Shown: positions 1-5,217 of the stretch, piece by piece
How positions within the stretch are numbered: position 1 is the first letter of the stretch
Layout of the letters: each line of letters opens with the position of its first letter
Source of the DNA: an uncultured bacterium
GTDB lineage: Bacteria; Bacteroidota; Bacteroidia; Chitinophagales; CAIOSU01
Reading direction: 5' to 3'
Assembly: GCA_903861055.1 (NCBI GenBank)
Contig: CAIOSU010000339.1
Coordinates: 1 to 5,219, forward strand
DNA: 5,219 bases
The notes under the pieces: generated by a model
Database searches by the model: none
The model's input: the letters and a program-made list of their open reading frames with translations, nothing else
Told to the model about the DNA's origin: nothing
Made by a program: the position numbers and the translations under genes

Positions 1-1
1 C

Positions 2-580
2 GGCAAAAAAGTTGTTGACGGCGCTATGGATAACCTTACAGGTGTGGCTGTAGCCGTTGAAATGGCCAAGGTATTTGCTGATAAAAATGAACCAGGCAAA
101 AGCCGATTGCAGCACACTCGGTTGCGTTTGGTTAGTTTTGGTAGCGAAGAGTGCGGATTGCGTGGCTCAAATGCTTATGCAGTGCGCAATAAAGAGCAAT
201 TGCTTAACGAGAATGCACTATTGGTAAATATTGACACGATAAAAGACACCGAGCACTTGAGCATCATTAAACGAGAGCTGAATACACAGGTAAAATATGA
301 TAGCCGTTTAGTTGCTGCAGTCATTCAAGCGTTTGTTGATTGTAATGTTCCTGTAAAGCATATTAACCTTAGCGTGGGTGCTACCGATGGAAGTGCTTTT
401 GGTATACACAATTTGCCAACTATTTCTATAATCGGTATCGATTCGAGCCAGTTTGACCCTTGCTACCATACGCGCCTTGACACACTTGAGAACTTAAAAC
501 CTGAGGCACTTGAGGTGTTTAAGGTGGTTTTGGTAAATTTTATAGAAGGTTGGGATAGCGGCAAGTATCGGGTTAATTGA
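2..580 (+). CDS. M28-family zinc aminopeptidase, C-terminal part (5' end outside window)
   Basis: This is the C-terminal portion of a di-zinc M28 peptidase (Zn-dependent exopeptidase of the aminopeptidase S/Y and PSMA-like group), which would remove N-terminal residues from peptides. The reading frame is open to the window edge, so the start and the first zinc-binding histidine are missing. Numbering from the ATG at 26, which is internal and not the start, the visible motifs are as follows. GAMDNLTG matches the family GAxDNxSG motif, with D2 as bridging zinc ligand. FGSEECGLRGS has E41 as general base and E42 as zinc ligand. NID has D70 as ligand. ATDGSAF resembles the family (S/T)DxxxF segment. 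HTRLDTLENL has H148 as the last ligand. The order and spacing fit the family. The gene ends 58 bp from the stop of a convergent gene. Substrate and cellular location cannot be judged because the N-terminus is missing. Confidence 0.9.
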   Translation, partial: GKKVVDGAMDNLTGVAVAVEMAKVFADKNEPGKSRLQHTRLRLVSFGSEECGLRGSNAYAVRNKEQLLNENALLVNIDTIKDTEHLSIIKRELNTQVKYDSRLVAAVIQAFVDCNVPVKHINLSVGATDGSAFGIHNLPTISIIGIDSSQFDPCYHTRLDTLENLKPEALEVFKVVLVNFIEGWDSGKYRVN

Positions 581-583
581 AAA

Positions 584-619
584 TTAAAAATTCCAAGTTA
601 AAAATTGAATGTCAAGTTA
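584..619. repeat. short AT-rich direct repeats between convergent genes
   Basis: In the 58-bp gap between the peptidase stop and the outer-membrane protein stop, TTAAAAATT occurs at 584-592 and 598-606, and CAAGTTA at 594-600 and 613-619. They interleave like an imperfect tandem unit. No strong terminator hairpin is visible here. AAAATT (601-606) could pair with AATTTT (625-630), but the stem is weak. The repeat is short and AT-rich, so it may be of no consequence. Confidence 0.35.
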
Positions 620-638
620 TCCGAAATTTTGAATTCAG

Positions 639-1796
639 TTAAAAGGCCTCGCCGATGGCTAAATAAAATCCTCGCGAACCATCAGTGCCAAAACCTGCAT
701 CAAAGCGCACGTTAATTCGCTCTTTGGCGTCAATTGTGAAACGTAAACCGCCACCGCCCGCAAATTTTAAGTTATTAAACCCAGGTGAGCTATAAGGCCC
801 TGCGGTATTGCCCGCGCTGGCAAAAGCCACTCCAATAAATCTCCAAAAAATAGGAAAACGATATTCGGCGGTAAGGGCATACATGTGTTGGTCTCGGTTA
901 CGACCAAAAAAGTAGCCACGCATTAACTCATTGCCCCCAAACGTAGCCATCATTTTAAATGGGGGCAGGTTGCTATTTACCTGTGCCACTGCTTGCAAGG
1001 CTAGTATGTGGCTGCCTTTGCCTGGGTTAAAGTACTTTCTTAGGTCTAATCTTAGGCTCGTTAAATCGGTATTGCCACCCAAAAAGCGAGAGTAAGTGTG
1101 GTGGCTCAATATCATGTACCAACCTTTAAATGGATATAGGTTATGATCTCTGGTATCATATATCATGGCTACTCCCAAGCCAGATGCTGTGTATCCATTT
1201 TCGCCTGGTATATCTCTGGTATCGAAAATACCACCTGCATTGGTTTTCATGCCGTACATATGCTCAAACCTATATTGGGCTCCCAACTGAAAATGAGGTG
1301 CTATTTGCCTTGTGAAGCGGTTTCGGGCTAATAGGTAATCTGATGAAAAGCGCTCCCCGTCGCTACTATTGGTTTCGTTACCCAATCCAAAAAAAGAATC
1401 GGGATAGCGTTGCCACAGCAAGGCGCCCGTTATTCTTATCTGCCCTTTTCGCCAAAAAATATCCCAATTTGGATTTACAATGAACTGCTTGTTGAGGGTA
1501 AACACAAACACAAATCCTACGTTGGAGAGGTTGCCAGTGCTATCGGTACTGCGGGTTCGGAAAAGCATTTGGGTGCCAAGGCCAAAACCCCAGCGGGTTT
1601 CGGGGCTGTAATTGATAAGTGGCACTGGTATTAGCCGCACTTTGTAGGGATTGCCCGAAGCGCTGAAGTATTGTTTAAACTTACTTTGTTTGGGTGTGTT
1701 TTGCGCCAAGCTTGCAACTGCCACCATAAAGCAACCGACAAATGCCAGCCACTTAAGGGTACTTTTTACTGAAAAGTGAGTTTGCAATATTGGCAT
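639..1796 (-). CDS. BamA/TamA (Omp85) family outer-membrane beta-barrel protein, no POTRA domain
   Basis: A 385-residue protein predicted to sit in the outer membrane as a 16-strand-type Omp85 barrel (bacterial surface antigen D15 family). Residues 1 to about 31 form a signal peptide: basic residues, a hydrophobic core at about 17-30, and likely cleavage after ASLA. The rest is alternating beta-strand sequence. Family landmarks are YDTRDHNLYPFKGW (213-226), FGGNELMRGY (286-295), where MRGY corresponds to the loop-6 (V/I)RG(F/Y) motif, and EYRFPI (311-316). The chain ends in phenylalanine (AIGEAF), the usual C-terminal barrel signal. There is no room for POTRA repeats, so this is not BamA itself. 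It resembles the short surface-antigen barrels common in Bacteroidota, whose function is mostly unknown. The start is the first ATG before the signal peptide. No Shine-Dalgarno is visible. It is the last gene of a minus-strand block of envelope genes, behind a stem-loop at 1810-1843. Confidence 0.88.
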   Translation of the reverse strand: MPILQTHFSVKSTLKWLAFVGCFMVAVASLAQNTPKQSKFKQYFSASGNPYKVRLIPVPLINYSPETRWGFGLGTQMLFRTRSTDSTGNLSNVGFVFVFTLNKQFIVNPNWDIFWRKGQIRITGALLWQRYPDSFFGLGNETNSSDGERFSSDYLLARNRFTRQIAPHFQLGAQYRFEHMYGMKTNAGGIFDTRDIPGENGYTASGLGVAMIYDTRDHNLYPFKGWYMILSHHTYSRFLGGNTDLTSLRLDLRKYFNPGKGSHILALQAVAQVNSNLPPFKMMATFGGNELMRGYFFGRNRDQHMYALTAEYRFPIFWRFIGVAFASAGNTAGPYSSPGFNNLKFAGGGGLRFTIDAKERINVRFDAGFGTDGSRGFYLAIGEAF

Positions 1797-1809
1797 AGCG
1801 CATAAATAG

Positions 1810-1843
1810 AATAGGCTATCCCAAATTAACGGGACAGCCTATT
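1810..1843 (-). terminator. stem-loop between the secreted protein and the Omp85-type gene
   Basis: A 13-bp inverted repeat (arms 1810-1822 and 1831-1843) with an 8-nt loop. On the plus strand the arms carry one A/C mismatch. On the minus-strand transcript the same position is a G-U pair, so the helix is continuous only in minus-strand RNA. The arm ends in A/U pairs and is followed by a moderately U-rich run rather than a clean U-tract. It lies 23 bp past the stop of the 1866-2216 gene and 13 bp before the ATG of the downstream gene. It is best read as an intrinsic terminator or attenuator, or as an mRNA-stabilising hairpin that sets different expression for the two genes. Confidence 0.65.
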
Positions 1844-1865
1844 ATGTTGTATCGATTTTGTCGAA

Positions 1866-2216
1866 TTATTGCTTTGGTGCTACCGTATTTGAAGGCTTTA
1901 CTACTGGGGTAGTAGATATTACCGGGGCAGTAGTGCCAACGTTTACACGGTTGTCGGGGTTAATTACATTGCCACGCGATGGGGCAGCAGTGGTTGAAGG
2001 GGCTACACCACTTGGTTGTAACTGGGTATTTTCAGTTCTCCCGTTTCCACCTTGGCTTATGCTGGTTGATGGGGCAGGAGAGGTGGTGGTAGGCCTTGGG
2101 GCCTCACTTACTTGTGAGGCTTTTTTAGTTGCGTTTGTTGCTGGTACAGAGCTTTGGGCTTGCGCAAAACATACGATTCCTAACATGAAAGTGCTAAGGG
2201 CGATAAATTTTTTCAT
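1866..2216 (-). CDS. small secreted Ser/Thr/Pro-rich low-complexity protein
   Basis: A 116-residue protein of unrecognised family. Residues 1-20 are a textbook signal peptide (MKK, hydrophobic core, AQA before QSS), so about 96 residues should be exported. The only cysteine (C16) lies inside the signal peptide and is not in a lipobox (GIVC). The mature part is rich in Ser, Thr, Pro, Ala, Val and Asn, has no aromatic residue and no cysteine, and looks disordered. Its tail (about 94-116) is a run of Thr/Pro/Val. Possible roles are a flexible periplasmic or surface linker-like protein or an O-glycosylation substrate, but this is inference. The minus frame is chosen over an overlapping plus-strand frame because of its signal peptide and because it lies collinear with psd, 50 bp downstream of it. 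Upstream, TATCTTTA (minus strand, 2259-2252) matches the Bacteroidota -7 element TAnnTTTG at all but one base, so it may have its own promoter or be read through from psd. Confidence 0.72.
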   Translation of the reverse strand: MKKFIALSTFMLGIVCFAQAQSSVPATNATKKASQVSEAPRPTTTSPAPSTSISQGGNGRTENTQLQPSGVAPSTTAAPSRGNVINPDNRVNVGTTAPVISTTPVVKPSNTVAPKQ

Positions 2217-2266
2217 GGTATACTACGTTTATTATTTTGATAACTACAATTTAAAGATACACCTTT

Positions 2267-2935
2267 TTATTGTTCTGGCATACGGGCAATAATGGTTTTT
2301 CCGCCGCGTACTTTTTCTTTTAGGTTTATTTCTATTTTGGCATCCAATGGCAAGTACAAATCAATTCTTGATCCAAATTTAATGAACCCGAACTCGGCAC
2401 CTTGTATTACTTGCTGGCCTTCTTCAACATAATGCACAATGCGGCGCGCCAATACACCTGCAACTTGCCTTACCAATACTTCTACGCCATCGTCTTCTAT
2501 TACTAGTGTGTTACGCTCGTTATGGGTCGACGATTTCGGGTTGTAAGCTACCAAGTATTTTCCAGGATGGTATTTTACATATTTCACTACACCGCTTATT
2601 GGGTTCCAGTTGATGTGCACATTGCTGGGCGACATAAATATGGAAACCAAAAGACGCTTTTCGTTGAAGTATTCTACCTCGTGGGTTTCTTCAATAGTTA
2701 CAATTTTCCCATCGCAAGGGGCTACTATGCACTGCGCATCGGTAATCATAGCCCTGCGCGGCTTACGAAAAAAGTATGCTACAAATAGAAAAAATGCTAA
2801 TGAAATGCCCGAGAGCAAATACAGCCCATTGTACGGCAACAAATTGGAGTAGTGGAAGGCCAAATTAAAAGCCGCCAGCACCAAAAAGGTCACCAGTATT
2901 ATTTTATATCCTTCTTTATGAATCGAAAGTGCCAT
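2267..2935 (-). CDS. psd: phosphatidylserine decarboxylase proenzyme (short PSD-A type)
   Basis: A 222-residue proenzyme that makes phosphatidylethanolamine from phosphatidylserine at the inner membrane using a self-generated pyruvoyl cofactor. Two hydrophobic segments (about 11-27 and 33-56) anchor it, followed by FRKPRR at the membrane boundary. The autocleavage and catalytic residues are visible: D75 in APCDGKI, H107 in MSPSNVHINW, and G188-S189 in KFGSRID. Cleavage between G188 and S189 would give a beta chain of about 188 residues and an alpha chain of about 34 whose N-terminal Ser becomes pyruvoyl. YNPKSSTHNERN (131-142) is a further conserved block. The FGSR motif in place of LGST and the short length mark the PSD-A subfamily found in Bacteroidota and archaea. 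The start gives a full-length family member; no Shine-Dalgarno is visible. A TAnnTTTG element lies 34 bp upstream. A serine transferase (pssA) partner is not in the window. Confidence 0.95.
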   Translation of the reverse strand: MALSIHKEGYKIILVTFLVLAAFNLAFHYSNLLPYNGLYLLSGISLAFFLFVAYFFRKPRRAMITDAQCIVAPCDGKIVTIEETHEVEYFNEKRLLVSIFMSPSNVHINWNPISGVVKYVKYHPGKYLVAYNPKSSTHNERNTLVIEDDGVEVLVRQVAGVLARRIVHYVEEGQQVIQGAEFGFIKFGSRIDLYLPLDAKIEINLKEKVRGGKTIIARMPEQ

Positions 2936-2968
2936 GAAATAAGGTTAGCCAAAATTGTTGTTAGCTAG

Positions 2969-2976
2969 CAAAAATA
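2969..2976 (-). promoter_or_regulatory. candidate Bacteroidota -7 promoter element for psd
   Basis: On the minus strand this reads TATTTTTG, an exact match to the Bacteroidota -7 consensus TAnnTTTG. Transcription would start roughly 25-30 nt before the psd ATG. I see no convincing TTG (-33) element about 19-21 bp further upstream, so the call rests on one hexamer-scale match in AT-rich DNA. A 14-nt near-palindrome, TTGTTAGCTAGCAA (2958-2971, one mismatched pair), overlaps the element and would cover the start site. A perfect 11-nt palindrome, TTATACTATAA (2992-3002), lies just upstream. Confidence 0.4.
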
Positions 2977-3033
2977 ATCCTTTTTTAGCCATTATACTAT
3001 AACGCTCCGCAAAGCCCAATAGTTTTCTAAGAT

Positions 3034-3215
3034 ATGAAATTGTGTTCTAGTTCGGGTATCTGGTTTCGATTTGTAGCCTCTCTGATAGCGCAGGTGTCGG
3101 GTGTATTGTTGGTACCAGTGCAGTTGAAGTGATAATATTGAAAAACGGAAGCATTAACTACCGAACTTCTGCAGTACTTGTGGCGGCGGTTAGCTATCTT
3201 GAGAAAAAAATGTAA
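3034..3215 (+). pseudogene. possible remnant of a small or decayed gene upstream of the pterin dehydratase
   Basis: The 288-bp gap 2936-3223 has no full gene, but two short plus-strand frames look partly coding. The first starts at ATG 3034 and runs 32 codons to TGA at 3130 (MKLCSSSGIWFRF at its start). The second is open from 3051 to TAA at 3213 without an ATG before its last codon, and ends in INYRTSAVLVAAVSYLEKKM. The second frame stops only 8 bp before the next gene's ATG, an operon-like spacing. One reading is a decayed gene whose two frames were once joined by a frameshift. The other is chance open frames in a promoter region. I do not recognise the peptide family, and the first frame is hydrophobic but not a clear signal peptide. 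Confidence 0.2.
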
Positions 3216-3223
3216 GCTGGCAT

Positions 3224-3454
3224 ATGTGGATAGAGAAAAACAATCAATTGCACCGCACCTTCAAGTTTAGTGATTTTTCGGAGGCATTTGCCTTTATGAC
3301 ACGGGTAGCACTATTGGCCGAAAAGCATAACCACCATCCAACCTGGACCAACACTTACAACACCTTGGATATTTATCTATCTACCCACGATGCTGGAAAT
3401 ACCATTACTGATAGAGACCATAAGCTGGCCAAGGCAATTGACGGTTTGTTGTAG
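3224..3454 (+). CDS. 4a-hydroxytetrahydrobiopterin dehydratase (pterin-4a-carbinolamine dehydratase)
   Basis: A 76-residue enzyme of the PCD/DCoH family that dehydrates 4a-hydroxytetrahydropterin to quinonoid dihydropterin, regenerating the cofactor used by aromatic amino acid hydroxylases. The signature is clear: LAEKHNHHPTW (31-41) with H37 and H38, and STHDAGNTITDRDHKLA (53-69) with H55; these three histidines form the family active site. KFSDFSEAFAF (14-24) is the usual first helix. The protein is shorter than the 95-110 residues of proteobacterial members because the N-terminal extension is missing, which is common in Bacteroidota homologues and not a truncation. The start is ATG 3224 followed by TGG; no good Shine-Dalgarno is seen. 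No hydroxylase is present nearby, so its physiological partner is not shown here. Some members moonlight as dimerisation cofactors, but nothing in this sequence shows that. Confidence 0.94.
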   Translation: MWIEKNNQLHRTFKFSDFSEAFAFMTRVALLAEKHNHHPTWTNTYNTLDIYLSTHDAGNTITDRDHKLAKAIDGLL

Positions 3455-3485
3455 TGTATTCTTGTTTTAGCTGCTGATTATCAGT

Positions 3486-3522
3486 GCTGTTTAATTGTTT
3501 TAAGACAATTTTAAAAAACAGC
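3486..3522 (+). promoter_or_regulatory. two-part stem-loop in the sigma-gene upstream region
   Basis: In the 145-bp gap 3455-3599 an outer 7-bp stem GCTGTTT/AAACAGC (3486-3492 with 3516-3522) encloses an inner 6-bp stem AATTGT/ACAATT (3493-3498 with 3505-3510). The inner stem has a 6-nt loop, and a 5-nt bulge (3511-3515) lies on the 3' side. A smaller palindrome, CTGATTATCAG (3474-3484), directly precedes it. The structure lies 31 bp after the dehydratase stop and 77 bp before the sigma ATG. It could be a terminator for the dehydratase, although the following bases are not a clean U-tract, or a leader structure for the sigma gene. I see no exact TAnnTTTG element in this gap. Confidence 0.4.
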
Positions 3523-3599
3523 TGTAACCTTTATTTGAGTATTGCCGTAAAAGAGGGTGTGAAGAGTGAAAGAGTGTTAAACGATTAACATTAGACGGG

Positions 3600-4163
3600 A
3601 TGAGAGTTGAGAAGAAAGAAAACGGTTTGCGCGAGCGCCGGTCAAAAACGGTACGTACTTACCTAAACGAATACACGGCTAACCATGCCATAAGCGAAAA
3701 AGATACACTAGGCCTAGCTTCGGCGGCTCGTTGTGGAGACCTTACCGCACTGAATACCTTGGTTGATACACACCTTAGTTTGGTGAAAACCGTGGCACGA
3801 AAATATCAAAATCAAGGTCTTACGTTTCAAGAACTTACCTACACAGGCAATATTGGTTTCATTAAAGCTGCCAATAGGTTTGATGAGAGCAAGGGCGTAA
3901 GTTTTCGCACCTATGCTATCTGGTGGATTCGCCAAACAATTTCCAAAGCATTACAAGAGCATTTGCGCATTAGCGAGGTGAAAGACGTAAGCCTTACCGA
4001 CCTATGGGTTATTCCGGAAAGTTTTAGCAACTGGGAGGCCATGGACGATACCGAGCCATCGCGTAAGCAGATGTTCGCCTTTCTTGAAACGAAGGTTTAC
4101 GAAATAGCCAAACTTAACCCAAAGGCTCACCCCGAGCGCTTTGCTTGGCTACCCCGCCCTTAG
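3600..4163 (+). CDS. truncated sigma-70 family protein: sigma-2 only, lacks sigma-3 helices and sigma-4
   Basis: A 187-residue protein in which residues about 20-124 are the sigma-1.2/sigma-2 portion of a group 1/2 sigma factor. It aligns without gaps to the sigma encoded downstream (shared GNIGF/LMKAA and RFDESKG; WWIRQ/FWIRQ at residues 108-112 in both). Region 2.3/2.4 is intact: F102, Y105, W108, W109 and Q112 match the -10 melting and recognition residues. Region 2.2 is altered: ELTYTGN replaces the usual DLIxEGN, so positions equivalent to E. coli D403, Q406 and E407 (core contacts) are E78, Y81 and T82. After RIS (123-125) similarity stops. The 62-residue tail has no sigma-3 or sigma-4 helix-turn-helix, although DVSLTD (129-134) weakly recalls the start of region 3.2. 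No sigma-4 sequence follows in any plus frame before the next gene. The start is the first in-frame ATG after a stop; the GACGGG before it is a poor ribosome site. It may be a decoy, an accessory factor or a decaying duplicate. Confidence 0.8.
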   Translation: MRVEKKENGLRERRSKTVRTYLNEYTANHAISEKDTLGLASAARCGDLTALNTLVDTHLSLVKTVARKYQNQGLTFQELTYTGNIGFIKAANRFDESKGVSFRTYAIWWIRQTISKALQEHLRISEVKDVSLTDLWVIPESFSNWEAMDDTEPSRKQMFAFLETKVYEIAKLNPKAHPERFAWLPRP

Positions 4164-4303
4164 GCGCATTGCAACCCAACCATTTAACGTAAACAATTTT
4201 GGCAGCCTAACCATCAGGTAAAAGCATCCGCATGTCCGCATCGGAAACCAATGGAACAGCTTGCCACCCATGTAACAACCGTGTGAACTGGGTTCTAAAT
4301 TTT

Positions 4304-4309
4304 GAGGAA
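4304..4309 (+). promoter_or_regulatory. Shine-Dalgarno that decides the sigma-factor start
   Basis: GAGGAA lies 7 nt before the ATG at 4317, an ideal spacing. The same frame is open from a TTG at 4302, but that start would place the ribosome site inside the gene and add five residues not seen in the family. The ATG gives the MRQL N-terminus typical of Bacteroidota primary-type sigma factors. This is one of the few recognisable ribosome sites in the window. Confidence 0.65.
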
Positions 4310-4316
4310 TAAGGAT

Positions 4317-5180
4317 ATGAGGCAGTTGAGAATAAACCAAAGATTTACCACCCGCGATTCGCTAGCACTTGAAAAATATTTCAAGGAGGTGGCTAAACAA
4401 TCAGCTATTTCGTCTGACGAAGAGGGTATGTTGGCTAAGCGCATCCGCATGGGAGACATACAATCGCTAGATACTTTAGTGCGGGCGAACCTAAGGTTTG
4501 TAATATCGGTGGCCAAACAATACGAAGGCTTCGGCATGCACCTTGAGGATTTGATAAGCGAAGGTAATATTGGTCTTATGAAAGCCGCACGCCGTTTTGA
4601 TGAGAGCAAGGGCTATAAGTTTATAAGCTATGCCGTGTTCTGGATAAGGCAGTGCATACTCAAGTCGCTAAACGAAAATGCGCGTATTATCAGGATGCCA
4701 AGCAATCAATTGGTCCAGATTCAAAAAATGCACAGCACTTTTAGCCGCTTGGAGCAGATGTTTGGCCGCGAGCCTTCGGCCGAGGAGTTGGCCCTAGAGC
4801 TTGATCTTACACCGGCAGAAGTAAATAAAGTATTGTTTCAATCACAAGGTTCGGTTTCTATTGATAGGCCCATAGGCGGCAACGAAGATGACGTGTCGCT
4901 TTTGGATAGGCTAAAGAACGAAGCAGAGGAAGCTCCCGACAATTGCTTGATGCAAGAATCGGTTTCGTTGGAGCTTGCGCGCTGCCTTGATAGGCTGAAT
5001 GTTCGTGAAGCAACTGTGATTAAAATGCACTTTGGCTTGGACGGGCAAACACCCATGAAGTTTGAGGAAATAGCTGAAAGTATGGGCTTGGGTAAAGAGC
5101 GCGTTCGACAGCTTAAAGTACAAGGCGTAAGAAAACTACAGAACCTTACACAACGTAGCGGACTGCTTAGTAAGATTTAG
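4317..5180 (+). CDS. sigma-70 family RNA polymerase sigma factor, RpoD-like divergent paralog
   Basis: A 287-residue sigma factor with the full Bacteroidota primary-sigma layout: MRQL start, region 1.2 (about 14-45), region 2 (about 50-127, with LEDLISEGNIGLMKAARRFD), sigma-3 (about 128-175, with REPSAEELA), the 3.2 linker (SIDRPIGGNEDD, about 181-192) and sigma-4 (about 215-280, helix-turn-helix FEEIAESMGLGKERVRQLK). It directs core RNA polymerase to promoters. The length equals that of the housekeeping factor, but several normally constant blocks differ. WW is FW (108-109), RLPLN is RMPSN (126-130), and LTRERVRQIKEKA is LGKERVRQLKVQG (258-270). It is therefore more likely an alternative group 2-like factor than the genome's rpoD, though I cannot check for another copy. 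Core-contact residues D78, E82 and N84 are kept. No anti-sigma gene is visible. It follows the truncated sigma gene by 153 bp; that gap shows no clear promoter and no other gene. Confidence 0.9.
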   Translation: MRQLRINQRFTTRDSLALEKYFKEVAKQSAISSDEEGMLAKRIRMGDIQSLDTLVRANLRFVISVAKQYEGFGMHLEDLISEGNIGLMKAARRFDESKGYKFISYAVFWIRQCILKSLNENARIIRMPSNQLVQIQKMHSTFSRLEQMFGREPSAEELALELDLTPAEVNKVLFQSQGSVSIDRPIGGNEDDVSLLDRLKNEAEEAPDNCLMQESVSLELARCLDRLNVREATVIKMHFGLDGQTPMKFEEIAESMGLGKERVRQLKVQGVRKLQNLTQRSGLLSKI

Positions 5181-5184
5181 CAGA

Positions 5185-5217
5185 ATTGGTTAATTGGTTA
5201 ATCAGTTATTGGTTAAT
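5185..5217 (+). repeat. ATTGGTTAAT repeats, probably continuing past the window
   Basis: ATTGGTTAAT occurs exactly at 5185-5194, 5193-5202 and 5208-5217. The first two copies overlap by two bases (an 8-bp period), and the third comes after a short CAGTT spacer. TTGGTTAATCA is also repeated (at 5194-5204 and 5209-5219, the first preceded by A). The array begins 4 bp after the sigma stop and reaches the window edge. Short TTGGTTAAT-type tandem repeats in gene gaps are often met in Bacteroidota genomes and look like slipped-strand or drift products. A regulatory role is not shown. Confidence 0.6.

Noticed and set aside
26..28. ATG at 26 as start of the peptidase
   Set aside because: The frame is open upstream, and this Met lies inside the conserved GAxDN zinc motif, so the real start is outside the window.
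2169..2171. Cys16 of the small secreted protein as a lipoprotein attachment site
   Set aside because: The preceding residues (GIV) do not fit a lipobox, which needs a small residue directly before Cys; the AQA cleavage site fits better.
1858..2292. A 144-codon plus-strand open frame covering the small secreted protein gene
   Set aside because: It is antisense to a frame with a clean signal peptide and overlaps the psd 3' end. Its Gly/Val-rich sequence is what the complement of Thr/Pro-rich codons produces.
4164..4303. A lost sigma-4 domain after the truncated sigma (frameshift or sequencing error)
   Set aside because: None of the three plus frames in the gap encodes anything like a sigma-4 helix-turn-helix, and all contain early stops, so one frameshift cannot restore the protein.
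4302..4316. TTG at 4302 as start of the full-length sigma
   Set aside because: The ATG at 4317 has GAGGAA at the right distance and gives the MRQL N-terminus typical of the family.
4149..4340. Minus-strand frame opposite the gap between the sigma genes
   Set aside because: It has no recognisable features and composition typical of a shadow of the coding strand; it also overlaps both sigma genes.
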